From JAUSFM01 sp964343705 (lineage in GTDB: Archaea; Nanobdellota; Nanobdellia; Woesearchaeales; UBA12501), in the NCBI GenBank assembly GCA_964343705.1, contig CAYFJX010000001.1, forward strand, positions 191,519 to 255,518: DNA of 64,000 nucleotides, read 5' to 3'. This document shows, in pieces, positions 35,229-44,390 of the stretch. Made by a program: the position numbers and the translations under genes. Position 1 is the stretch's first letter. The number at the start of each line of letters is the position of its first letter. The notes under the pieces are model-generated. The model had not been told where the DNA came from. It saw nothing but the letters and a program-made list of their open reading frames with translations, and did no database searches.

Positions 35229-36449
35229 TTATTGGCCTCCTTGTGGTGTGCCACCACGATACGCAGCAATCTGGCCTCCTGCAGGAAGCAGTTTTTGTAC
35301 TTGCGCTGCTGCATGGGAACCATCTTCTCGTTCCACTTTAGCAACATACTGTATTGCTGAAGCAAGTCCACGTCCAGATTCAATTAGTCCACCAAGAAGT
35401 TTTGGCATAGCTTGAGTCATACCACCAAGTTTAACATAGTGTTCTCCTGGTTTTTCAGGGTCAATACAGATTTGTTTTGCAACTTGGGACCAGATCTCAT
35501 TACCAAAATGACCTTCACAGTCTACAAGATAGAACTGACCTCCTTTCATCGAGGAGTATCGTTTTGCTGCGTCAAGAGTTGTTTTCCAATTAACATTCTT
35601 ATAACACCCTTTATCATGGTTGTCAGCAAAGTATTGGAGTACTCGACGTACAAGTGCTGCTGGAGCATCTCGCATGTGAGGTGCCATTGCGCGTTGCATA
35701 GGCTTGCTATCATCCCAACCCCAATTGTATAATGCATCATCATGAGTTTTAATCTGAGCATGTATATCATCAAGGCTGAACTTTCTAATAATCTCGTTCA
35801 ACCGAGGATTTTCCACATCTGTTGCCAAAGCATCTAATTGCCCATGCATAGGAGTTTCCATACAGTATACAATAACACGTTTGACTGTTTTTCCTTCATA
35901 CTCTGGATGTGGTTCCACGTCTGATCTTCGTATTGCATTCACCACTTCTTTTAATGCACACTCACCGTTTTCAACCCAATCTTGATTAAGATGAGGGTCA
36001 TCATCAGTTAAATCAACAAGCTGACTCTCAAGCGCATGTGTCATCTCGGTTTTGCTTTGTGTTAAAGGCGTGAGGGGTGCCATGTTAACACCTAGTACCT
36101 CATCACTTCCATGGTCATAAAATGCTACAACAGAAACACGAGTGTATGCACCATCTCGGAAGATAGTGTCTCCAAGAGCACCTACATGATCTCGGACTTC
36201 ACTGATAGTGTTAAACATACTTCCTGTTGCGTCAGAAACAAAATATACTTCAAGCACTGTTGATTTTTCTTCTTCATGTGCAGCTTCTTCATGTTTTCCT
36301 TCTGAAAGAAGTCGTCGTGATGTTTCAGTACCACCTTGCATTCTTCCTAGTAACTGGTTAATTGTATCAGCGGAGCTTCCACCAAGTTTTTTTCCTTCTG
36401 TAGCAGCTCGTGCTCGTGCTTGTAATTGTTTTAACTTTTCTGGATCCAT
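35229..36449 (-). CDS. von Willebrand factor A domain protein
   Basis: 406 residues from ATG at 36449 (MDPEKLKQLQARARAATEG), preceded by GAGG 9-10 bases upstream. After a helical lead the vWA domain starts at VLEVYFVSDATGSMF, a DxTGS-type MIDAS metal site, with further MIDAS positions near DGAYTRVSVVAFYDHGSDE and later CMETP. No signal peptide, so it acts in the cytoplasm. vWA proteins with PP2C partners occur in bacterial TerY-type phospho-signalling. It lies 44 bases after the PP2C gene and 25 before the TPR gene. Confidence 0.78.
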   Translation of the reverse strand: MDPEKLKQLQARARAATEGKKLGGSSADTINQLLGRMQGGTETSRRLLSEGKHEEAAHEEEKSTVLEVYFVSDATGSMFNTISEVRDHVGALGDTIFRDGAYTRVSVVAFYDHGSDEVLGVNMAPLTPLTQSKTEMTHALESQLVDLTDDDPHLNQDWVENGECALKEVVNAIRRSDVEPHPEYEGKTVKRVIVYCMETPMHGQLDALATDVENPRLNEIIRKFSLDDIHAQIKTHDDALYNWGWDDSKPMQRAMAPHMRDAPAALVRRVLQYFADNHDKGCYKNVNWKTTLDAAKRYSSMKGGQFYLVDCEGHFGNEIWSQVAKQICIDPEKPGEHYVKLGGMTQAMPKLLGGLIESGRGLASAIQYVAKVEREDGSHAAAQVQKLLPAGGQIAAYRGGTPQGGQ

Positions 36450-36493
36450 TTTGTTCTTCCTCGTAATGTTTCTTGTATTTTTTCTATGCAACC

Positions 36494-39400
36494 CTATTCT
36501 AAGTTTTGTAGTAACTTCTGAACATGAGCATTACTAGGATCATGTTCTAAGTAGTTTTCATATGATGCTTTTGCAGCATTATTTTCCCCTAGTGCTTGGT
36601 ATGCTTTTGCTTGGAGAAGGTGTGCTGTCTTTAAAGCATTTTTATTGTCACTTGCTTCAGCAAGTTCTATTGCCTTACTTCCTCGTTCGATAGCTGCTTG
36701 ATACTCTTGTTGTTTCATGTGCATCTTTGCCACACCAATTGGACCCCATGGGTTTTCTGGTGCTGCCCATGAGTAAATGTCATAAGCAACAAGTGCTGCA
36801 GATGGCGTTTCTGACTCAGCTGCTGTTCGTGCTTGTTTAAGTGCAATACCTGCTAGATCTTTTTTAGTTAGGTAACCTGCTTCAACACATGATTCTAGCA
36901 CAGCATATAATGAGTTTCGTTCATACATAGAGGGTGTATCTTCAGTCACACGTTCTACTTTTTCTTCTAAACTCCGTACATATCCCACATGTTCTGTTAA
37001 CCTATCTATCAATGCAGTAATAAGCATTGGAACTCCAAGGTCTTGGTTTTTGCTTGGAACTCCTTCAGTTTCTTGAGCATAGTCATCAATAATTTGTTGT
37101 AATACAGTAGGATCTTCAAACACACCGTCATGTGCTAAGTACATTATTACACCAATAAGCGCGTTCTTGTCGCTTGAGAGTAAATCAATAGTGTCACGCT
37201 GCTCTTGAAACTGTGCCTGTTGGTTGTCCATGCCTTCACGATATTGTATAGCGCTTCTAAATACTTTAGCATACTCGTCTCGACCAGCTGTTTCATATAA
37301 TTCAGCAATTTCAGTAATAGCTGCAGGGGTTGTATCCTTTTCAAAAACAACTGCTAAGTTGTTGACAAAGTCCTCAAATTCTGCAACTTGTGCTTCAAGG
37401 TAATCTTGAGAGCGTCCATTCTCACCTCTAACCCCATCTAATTCAGCTTGTGAAGATTGTAATTGCTCAGTAAGAGTGTAATGTGCTTCCATAAGGTTAG
37501 CCAGGTTATTCAGGAATGGCTCAGCCAAAGGCATTTCAGAACCCCACCCAACTGATTCTTGTCGTAAATATTCAATAAGTTGTTTTGGTGTGCGCCCATC
37601 TTTTCTTGCGCGTTCTTCACTAAAGACTGTTAAGAGTGGCAAGATAGCTGTCCGTAGTAATTGATCATACCCTTGTGTTGTTTCCTGTTCACATTGACGA
37701 CCGTGTTCTTGTTTTTCTCTTTCAGCTTCTTGGTAGGATGCAACTAATGTTTTTAGAACAATCGAGTGATTGTGCTGTCCTCTCTTTTTGTAGGCTTCAG
37801 CTTCTTTTTGAAGATCAGCAGCAGACGTACGTTGTGTGAGGTGGGTAGCAAGTACACCTAAGAATTGGTGGTGAGCTTGACCTTTGTCTTGCTCTGCTTT
37901 TTTCTCCGCTTCTAAATCTTCAACGTTACCTGAAAGTTCAGATTGTTCGCGAAGGTAATTCTCTCGTAGTAATGCAATTGCTGCAAACACACCTGCTGTA
38001 TCTGAATGTCCTGCAGTTTGATAATTATCTCTGATTTCTATAATTCTGTCAACTGTAGTTGCTGTTGTAAGTGCTTCACCAAGATCTTCATATAGTCTTG
38101 CTGGTACTTGGTGAACTACTTGGATTTTCTCTGTTCGCTCGCCTCCTTCAGAAGCACCAGTAAGTTCTGCTACAGTCTGTTGAAGCGATTTTATAGCTTG
38201 CAATGCTGTTTTGTAATCAGCTTGATACCAATCCCAAAATTTACCAACAGACTGTTCATCCTTACGTGCCATCCTTAATTTACTTACTTCATCTTGAGCA
38301 AGGGCTAACTCACGTGTTAAGTCTTGAACTTGTGTAACTACTTCTTTTGCTGCTGCTTCTGATGAGTGTTTAAGTGCACCTAACTCATCTGATTTAGCAG
38401 CTATAGCACCATCAAGCTTTTCAGCTCTATCTGCAAGCGTTTGTATTTCATCATCCATTGCAAGAAGTAAGTCTGGCTTGTTTCCATGTTGCTCAAGGAG
38501 ACTTCGCAGTACTCTATTCTCTGCCTGTGCTGCTTGTAAGTCATACACTGTTCTAGGTAGTTGATTGTGTGTGTTTCCACCATAGTCAACATCAAGTTTG
38601 TCATTGCCTCTCCAGTGGAGCGTTTTCCCTATATGGGTTGGACGGGCAAGATTTGCTCGTACATAAATAACTGAAATATCATCTTTTCCTTGTAGTTTGT
38701 GAAATTCTTCAAGCCATTGCTGTTCAATACCCTCATTGATTTGGTCAATCACTGCGGTATCTGGATCGTGGCCATTGCTACGTAGCCAGTCTGTAATCGC
38801 TATTTCATCAAGTTGTTCTAGTGGCTTGCCATACTCTCTTTCCATTCGTGCAAAAATACTTGGTGTATCTGATATCCACTTGTGTATTTGATGAGGTTGC
38901 ATGTCCTCGAATAGTTTACCATATTCTGTTTCAAGCATTTTTTGTGCTTGCTCACTTTGTTTTGCCCAGGTAACAATCTCTGGACGAGACATGTCAACAA
39001 ACTTTTTTCCATATCTTCGTTCTAGCATGTCAACTGGTCTTTGATATTCTTGAATAAGTAGTTCTCTTCGCTTGAGTGATTGGAAATTTATCCATGCAGC
39101 CTCTCCCACACCACCTTTTTGAGGATCATAAGGTGTATTTGCTGCTGTATGAATGGTGTCTGCTACAACTTGAGGTTGAACTGTATAATCAATACCAAGC
39201 TTTTTCATTTTTTTATACAAATCCCATGTAACTTGCCCAAGTGCTAACTGAATATCATAAATTCCAAGGAAAGCAGAACCATCAGATCTTATTACTAAAT
39301 CAGAATCATGTGGAGTTACAGTACAGGTGACATCGAAACTCTTGTCCATACCAAGTGCCCGTACCATTTTGCTGCTGTGCCTGTAGAGTTCTGCGTCAAG

Positions 39401-40096
39401 ACTGTCAACAAAGCCACGTCGCATACGTTGTAGTTCAGTGTAGTGCACTCCTTGAAGCATGCCACCATTTCTTTTCAATGCAGTAATCACATTGTTAAAC
39501 TGTGCATCAGTAAATTCTTTCACTTGATTCAAGAGCGATTCTTCTTGTGCTACAAGTTGTGGGTTTAAACTTAAAGTTCCTGACTGAGTAATACCCTGTT
39601 CATTATCCTTTAATTCCTGTGCATCAGATTTGTCTGCTATCCGTACTTTATACAATTGACTATCACCCACATGCACATGGAATAAATGGCCACCTGCAAT
39701 AACTGCAAGTTCAAGAGTGCTATTCATTCCTTGTCGTTCAGGATGATCTTCATCATGTGAAAGTTCATAGATACGTTCGTTTGCTTGGAGAATTTCGTTT
39801 TCCATATGTCGTTTGAGTTCATGACGATTAAGCTCATTATCAAAATAGTCTTGTGGCTTTTGTGCAACCCATACTGCGATCCGTTCCACTGCAGCTATTG
39901 CTTCTTTGCTAGCGTATTGTCCGCCATTGTGTCCTTCGCCACCAAGTCCATCAGCGACTGCAAACACACCTGTTTCAGGACTGACAAAAATACTATCTTC
40001 ACTTACTGATTTTCCAGTTACTGCCTTTCTGCTTCCAATAGAAGTAGCTACTCCAACAAGAGTATCCAATGTTCCGTTGCTTTGTAGGGATGTCAT
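36494..40096 (-). CDS. Giant PP2C phosphatase with coiled-coil and TPR regions
   Basis: 1200 residues from ATG at 40096. The PP2C core has SEDSIFVSPETGVFAVADGLGGEGHNGG (in pieces: EDSIFV, VADGLGG), HVHVGDSQLYKV, LVIRSDGSAFLG and, much later, GKDDISVIYV, so all metal positions seem present. Between the last two motifs lies an insertion with three 30-residue repeats carrying a YGK and W pattern. Long coiled coils follow (about 550-1050), then C-terminal TPRs similar to the third gene. It should dephosphorylate Ser/Thr proteins. No partner kinase is in the operon. It heads the PP2C-vWA-TPR operon. Confidence 0.82.
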   Translation of the reverse strand: MTSLQSNGTLDTLVGVATSIGSRKAVTGKSVSEDSIFVSPETGVFAVADGLGGEGHNGGQYASKEAIAAVERIAVWVAQKPQDYFDNELNRHELKRHMENEILQANERIYELSHDEDHPERQGMNSTLELAVIAGGHLFHVHVGDSQLYKVRIADKSDAQELKDNEQGITQSGTLSLNPQLVAQEESLLNQVKEFTDAQFNNVITALKRNGGMLQGVHYTELQRMRRGFVDSLDAELYRHSSKMVRALGMDKSFDVTCTVTPHDSDLVIRSDGSAFLGIYDIQLALGQVTWDLYKKMKKLGIDYTVQPQVVADTIHTAANTPYDPQKGGVGEAAWINFQSLKRRELLIQEYQRPVDMLERRYGKKFVDMSRPEIVTWAKQSEQAQKMLETEYGKLFEDMQPHQIHKWISDTPSIFARMEREYGKPLEQLDEIAITDWLRSNGHDPDTAVIDQINEGIEQQWLEEFHKLQGKDDISVIYVRANLARPTHIGKTLHWRGNDKLDVDYGGNTHNQLPRTVYDLQAAQAENRVLRSLLEQHGNKPDLLLAMDDEIQTLADRAEKLDGAIAAKSDELGALKHSSEAAAKEVVTQVQDLTRELALAQDEVSKLRMARKDEQSVGKFWDWYQADYKTALQAIKSLQQTVAELTGASEGGERTEKIQVVHQVPARLYEDLGEALTTATTVDRIIEIRDNYQTAGHSDTAGVFAAIALLRENYLREQSELSGNVEDLEAEKKAEQDKGQAHHQFLGVLATHLTQRTSAADLQKEAEAYKKRGQHNHSIVLKTLVASYQEAEREKQEHGRQCEQETTQGYDQLLRTAILPLLTVFSEERARKDGRTPKQLIEYLRQESVGWGSEMPLAEPFLNNLANLMEAHYTLTEQLQSSQAELDGVRGENGRSQDYLEAQVAEFEDFVNNLAVVFEKDTTPAAITEIAELYETAGRDEYAKVFRSAIQYREGMDNQQAQFQEQRDTIDLLSSDKNALIGVIMYLAHDGVFEDPTVLQQIIDDYAQETEGVPSKNQDLGVPMLITALIDRLTEHVGYVRSLEEKVERVTEDTPSMYERNSLYAVLESCVEAGYLTKKDLAGIALKQARTAAESETPSAALVAYDIYSWAAPENPWGPIGVAKMHMKQQEYQAAIERGSKAIELAEASDNKNALKTAHLLQAKAYQALGENNAAKASYENYLEHDPSNAHVQKLLQNLE
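38790..39035 (-). repeat. Three tandem 30-residue repeats inside the PP2C gene
   Basis: Three successive protein segments read MLERRYGKKFVDMSRPEIVT, MLETEYGKLFEDMQPHQIHK and RMEREYGKPLEQLDEIAITD, each followed by a conserved Trp (Trp-Ala, Trp-Ile, Trp-Leu). Boundaries are approximate. Confidence 0.7.
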
Positions 40097-40451
40097 TTTG
40101 TAGGTATTACTGCACTGAAGGATGTGAATTACATCATCCCAAATATACGTCCCAGAAAACACTCAGCACAAGCGTTTTTCTAGGGTTTTACCCCATCCTC
40201 ATCCCCTTTTGTTTTGAGTACTTTATTTGGTTTAATCTGCGTTTTGTATGGTCAACTACTATTTAAACCTTTGTATGTGGCATTACCCTTCAGTGAGAAC
40301 AAAAAACAACACAAAACCAAAAGCCTTAAATATAACCTGGCGTTTACCTTAAGTCAACAAGATGGGTGGTGATGGAGTATAGATATCTTTTTATCCTCTG
40401 TACCCACGCAAATGATAATAAGAGACATTATGACCCTATCGACGTGATACC
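40097..40451. promoter_or_regulatory. Divergent promoter region between the PP2C operon and cdc48
   Basis: No gene was found. TTTAAATA on the minus strand (40260-40267) could start the PP2C operon with a leader of about 140 bases. CTTAAATATAA on the plus strand (40325-40335) could start cdc48 with a leader of about 90-100 bases. Both leaders are long for this window, leaving room for post-transcriptional control. Confidence 0.5.
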
Positions 40452-42728
40452 ATGCCAAAAGTACTGAACCTCAAAGTTGCTGAAGCAATCCAGGATGATG
40501 TTAACAAAGGTATTGTTAGAATAGACTCTAAACTCATGGGAGAAATAGGGGTAAAATCTGGCGATATTGTTGAAATCATAGGTGAACGTAACACTGTTGG
40601 CATAGCAGATCGAGCTTATCCAGGAGATATTGGATTAAATATCATTCGTATGGATGGAATTCTACGACGAAACGCAAAAACAGGTATTGGAGAAATTGTC
40701 AAAATTAACAAAGTCACTGTTGAAGAAGCAAAACGTATTGTTATTGCACCTGCCCGCAAAGGCATTCGAATCAGCGCACCACCAAACGCGTTCAGACAAA
40801 GCCTACTTGGCAGAGCTGTTACCAAGGGAGACATAATCTCTTTGGGTGGAGCACGTAGACGGCACAGAACAATGTCTGGTCACCCACTTTTTGATGATTT
40901 ATTTTCAAGTCTAGAAGATAACATGATGAGTGGCTTTCCTTTTGGAGATATCAAATTTATTGTTGTTGAAAGTAACCCAAAAAAACCAGTTATAATCACT
41001 GATCAAACTGAAGTTGTTCTTAATCCACAAAGTGTACAAGTAAAAGAGGAAAGTGTACCAGAAGTTACCTATGAAGATATTGGAGGATTGCAAGAAGAAA
41101 TCAAAAAAATTAGGGAAATGGTGGAATTACCGCTGAAACACCCGGAAATATTTGAGCGTTTAGGAATTGAAGCGCCAAAAGGTGTATTACTTAATGGGCC
41201 GCCTGGAACAGGAAAGACCCTACTTGCAAAAGCAGTGGCAAACGAAACTAATGCTAATTTTATTCTTATCAATGGACCTGAAGTCATGAGTAAATTTTAT
41301 GGGCAGTCAGAAGAAAATCTACGAAAAAAGTTTGAAGACGCTGAAAAGAATGCCCCTTCAATTATTTTTATTGATGAGATTGACGCTATTGCAATTAAAC
41401 GTGAAGAATCCAGAGGAGAAGTTGAACGACGTGTTGTTGCACAACTACTCAGTCTAATGGATGGCCTAAAAAGCAGAGGTAAAGTAGTAGTCATTGCAGC
41501 GACTAACATCCCTGACCAAATTGACCCTGCTCTTCGACGACCTGGACGATTTGATAGAGAGATTGAAATCGGGGTTCCTGACAAAGCTGGTCGTCTTAAC
41601 ATACTAAAAATTCACACACGAAACATGCCGCTTAAAGAGGTCAAGCTTGAACAAATAGCTGAAGTCACTTATGGTTTTGTTGGTGCTGACCTGGCAGCGC
41701 TTGCAAAGGAAACAGCAATGATTGTCTTACGTAAAGTACTTCCTGAACTTAGTTTGAAAGAAGAAAAAGAAATTCCCAAGGAACTTTTGGAAAGACTTAT
41801 GATTGCCCATGAAGATTTTATGGATGCTCTGAAAGTAGTGCGTCCATCAGCAATGCGAGAAGTACTTGTTGAAGTACCAAACATACACTGGGATGATGTT
41901 GGCGGGCATGAAGATGTAAAACAAGAACTTAAAGAAGCTGTTGAATGGCCCCTAAAAAACCCTGACGCTTTTGGTAGGTTAGGCATTGAACCACCAAGAG
42001 GAATATTACTCTACGGGCCACCTGGAACTGGAAAAACAATGCTTGCAAAAGCAGTAGCAAACGAAAGTGATGCAAATTTTATCCTGGTAAAAGGTCCTGA
42101 ACTCCTATCAAGATGGGTTGGAGAAAGTGAGAAAGCTGTCAGAGAAGTATTCAAAAAAGCACGTCAAACAAGCCCAACAATTATTTTCTTTGATGAAATA
42201 GACTCTCTTGCTCCACGACGAGGAGCGGGTGGAGATAGCAATGTTACAGAACGTGTAGTAAACCAACTCCTCACTGAGATGGATGGTCTTGAAGAAATGC
42301 ATGATGTGGTTGTAGTAGCAGCAACAAATAGACCTGACATCATTGACACTGCATTGCTCAGGCCGGGTAGATTTGATAGAATAATCATGACTCATGTACC
42401 TGATGAAGGAATGAGAAAACGCATATTTGAAGTGCACACAAAAAACATGCCCCTCTTACCAGATGTTGACCTGGCAAAACTTGCCTCACTCACAGAAAAT
42501 TATGTTGGTGCAGACATTGAAGCAGTTTGTCGAGAAGCTGCAATACTTAGTTTAAGAGCAGATATTGCTGCGACAAAGGTTGGCATGCCTCATTTTGAAG
42601 GAGCATTAGATAAAGTCAAGCCAAGTGTAACTAAGGAAATTGAAAAAGCGTATGAAGAATTACAAGACAAGTTCAAGGCAGCTCGTGCTCGACAGCTTGC
42701 CATGGAAAAACCCAATTATTTTGGTTAG
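40452..42728 (+). CDS. cdc48: Cdc48/VAT (p97) AAA+ unfoldase
   Basis: 758 residues with the usual layout: double-psi barrel N-domain (about 1-95), N-C subdomain to about 190, and two AAA+ modules. D1 has GPPGTGKT and IIFIDEIDAI, with arginine fingers in RRPGRFDREI. D2 has GPPGTGKT and IIFFDEIDSLAPRRG with LRPGRFDRII. It unfolds substrates for the proteasome or other proteases. Length is typical and no residue is missing. The last residues (KPNYFG) end in the aromatic tail common to the family. Confidence 0.95.
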   Translation: MPKVLNLKVAEAIQDDVNKGIVRIDSKLMGEIGVKSGDIVEIIGERNTVGIADRAYPGDIGLNIIRMDGILRRNAKTGIGEIVKINKVTVEEAKRIVIAPARKGIRISAPPNAFRQSLLGRAVTKGDIISLGGARRRHRTMSGHPLFDDLFSSLEDNMMSGFPFGDIKFIVVESNPKKPVIITDQTEVVLNPQSVQVKEESVPEVTYEDIGGLQEEIKKIREMVELPLKHPEIFERLGIEAPKGVLLNGPPGTGKTLLAKAVANETNANFILINGPEVMSKFYGQSEENLRKKFEDAEKNAPSIIFIDEIDAIAIKREESRGEVERRVVAQLLSLMDGLKSRGKVVVIAATNIPDQIDPALRRPGRFDREIEIGVPDKAGRLNILKIHTRNMPLKEVKLEQIAEVTYGFVGADLAALAKETAMIVLRKVLPELSLKEEKEIPKELLERLMIAHEDFMDALKVVRPSAMREVLVEVPNIHWDDVGGHEDVKQELKEAVEWPLKNPDAFGRLGIEPPRGILLYGPPGTGKTMLAKAVANESDANFILVKGPELLSRWVGESEKAVREVFKKARQTSPTIIFFDEIDSLAPRRGAGGDSNVTERVVNQLLTEMDGLEEMHDVVVVAATNRPDIIDTALLRPGRFDRIIMTHVPDEGMRKRIFEVHTKNMPLLPDVDLAKLASLTENYVGADIEAVCREAAILSLRADIAATKVGMPHFEGALDKVKPSVTKEIEKAYEELQDKFKAARARQLAMEKPNYFG

Positions 42729-42759
42729 GCAAGGGACATATTTCTAAATTAAAGTTGTC

Positions 42760-42896
42760 ATCTGACTTTTTGTAAGCTAATAAGGAGCGGCAAGTTCTAC
42801 AAAATCAAAGAATATTTTAATTGCACAGATAGTGCAGCCAAAGGCTGTTTAATCCGCGCCGGAACTCGGCGCGGTTAGAACTGTGCAATATCAGAT
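42760..42896. repeat. Duplicated structured element, copy 2 (possible ncRNA)
   Basis: 137 bases bounded by ATCTGA/TCAGAT. Same internal order as copy 1: ATTGCACAG/CTGTGCAAT closing stem, hairpin GCAGCC-AAA-GGCTGT and identical hairpin CGCGCCG-GAACT-CGGCGCG. Relative to copy 1 the first hairpin gains one full base pair on both sides and the closing stem extends, so changes respect pairing. It lies between cdc48 and gatD, 31 bases after the cdc48 stop and about 124 bases before the gatD start. Confidence 0.65.
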
Positions 42897-43019
42897 TGGA
42901 TTATGAAACAGCCCAGGCTGAAACTTATTTTGCTTATCTTAAATCAGCTTTTCTGGCAACAACTTTTTTATCTCATTAACAGGACAAACTTAATAAAGCA
43001 GTATAGAATTAGCAATAAC

Positions 43020-44357
43020 ATGACAAAAGCAGAACCTGGCGACCATGTCCTTATTGAAACTAAGACAAAGAAAGGCAAGACAAAAGAAATAGAAGGCGTC
43101 CTCATGCCTACTGAAGATGATGCTCACACATTTGTAAAACTTTCAAGCGGGTACAACATCGGGATTGAAAACAAGAACATTATCAAAATTAAGCAAACAG
43201 AAAAAGGCAAAGATACAAACAGTGAAGTACACTGTATAAGTGATCACCCTGACCTGCCAACAATCTCAATCCTGCATACCGGGGGAACTATCGCATCAAA
43301 GGTTGACTACAGAACAGGAGGAGTAACCTCACGATTTGGGGCTGAAGAGCTTATTTGTCTTTTTCCTGAGCTGCAAAAATTTGGAAACATTAAATCAAGG
43401 CTTGTAAGTAACATGTGGTCTGATGACTTACGATTTGGTCACATTGCAAAAATTGCAAAAGCAGTCCAAGAGGAAATAAAAAAGAACAACCCAAAAGGAA
43501 TTATTGTGGGCATGGGAACTGATAACCTTGCAGTTGCTGCTGCTGGTCTTGCATTTGTACTTGAAAAAATTTCAATTCCAGTTATTCTTGTTGGCGCCCA
43601 ACGCAGTTCAGACAGGGGAAGTAGTGACGCAGGTATGAATCTTATCTGCGCTACTCGATTTATTGCAGAAACTAATTTTACAGGAGTTGCACTGTGCATG
43701 CATACAAAGAGTAGTGATACACAATGTTCCATTCTACCTGCATGTAAAACAAAAAAACTGCATACATCACGAAGAGATGCATTTCAAGCAATAAATGCAA
43801 AAGAGATTGCACGTGTTGACTATGAAACTGGAGATATAGAACTGATCTCTACATGGAAAAACAAGCAGGATCCTGTTGGTCAAAAAGAGCTCTCTATCAA
43901 ACCTAATTTTGAGGACCGGGTTGGAATTCTTAAAGTACATGTGAATCTGCAACCAGAACAAATTCACGCATTTGAAACATTCAGAGGATTGATTATTGAA
44001 GGAACAGGACTGGGACAAACTCCTCTTGAAGTGCTTGATGACGAGAGTAAAGTACATGAAAAAATCAGAAAGGAATTTGAACACCTCGCAAAAAAAGGCG
44101 TGATCATGGTTATGACATCAAATTGTGTCTTTGGTAAAGTTAACATGAATGTGTACAGTAGGGGAAGAGATTTACAAAAGATAGGAGTCATTCCAGGAGA
44201 TGACATGCTGAGTGAGACAGCACTTGTTAAACTTGCATGGCTACTGGGTAACTACCCAAAGGAACAGGTGCCTGAATACATACGGAAGAACCTACGGGGG
44301 GAACTAGGAGACCGTACAGAGTATGAAGAAGGATTTGTACATGGCGAAGATACTTAA
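43020..44357 (+). CDS. gatD: Glutamyl-tRNA(Gln) amidotransferase subunit D
   Basis: 445 residues from ATG at 43020, which follows a TTAATAAAG box by about 30 bases. The frame extends upstream into the structured element and that part is not protein-like. An N-terminal SH3-like domain (GDHVLIETKTKKGKTKEIEG) precedes the asparaginase-like core (LHTGGTIASKVDYRTGG, VGMGTDNLAVAA). GatD frees ammonia from glutamine for GatE, so Gln-tRNA is made from Glu-tRNA(Gln) and no GlnRS is needed. gatE follows after 33 bases. Confidence 0.93.
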   Translation: MTKAEPGDHVLIETKTKKGKTKEIEGVLMPTEDDAHTFVKLSSGYNIGIENKNIIKIKQTEKGKDTNSEVHCISDHPDLPTISILHTGGTIASKVDYRTGGVTSRFGAEELICLFPELQKFGNIKSRLVSNMWSDDLRFGHIAKIAKAVQEEIKKNNPKGIIVGMGTDNLAVAAAGLAFVLEKISIPVILVGAQRSSDRGSSDAGMNLICATRFIAETNFTGVALCMHTKSSDTQCSILPACKTKKLHTSRRDAFQAINAKEIARVDYETGDIELISTWKNKQDPVGQKELSIKPNFEDRVGILKVHVNLQPEQIHAFETFRGLIIEGTGLGQTPLEVLDDESKVHEKIRKEFEHLAKKGVIMVMTSNCVFGKVNMNVYSRGRDLQKIGVIPGDDMLSETALVKLAWLLGNYPKEQVPEYIRKNLRGELGDRTEYEEGFVHGEDT

Positions 44358-44390
44358 ACAAGTACTAAACCACCTTACACAATTAACACA

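Noticed and set aside
41069..42437. Several long antisense frames opposite cdc48
   Set aside because: They are Ser/Arg- or Cys/Tyr-rich frame shadows of a highly conserved gene with no start signals.
42903..43019. N-terminal extension of GatD beginning MKQPRLKLILLIL
   Set aside because: It lies in the 3' flank of the duplicated element, does not resemble GatD, and the ATG at 43020 fits the family and the promoter.
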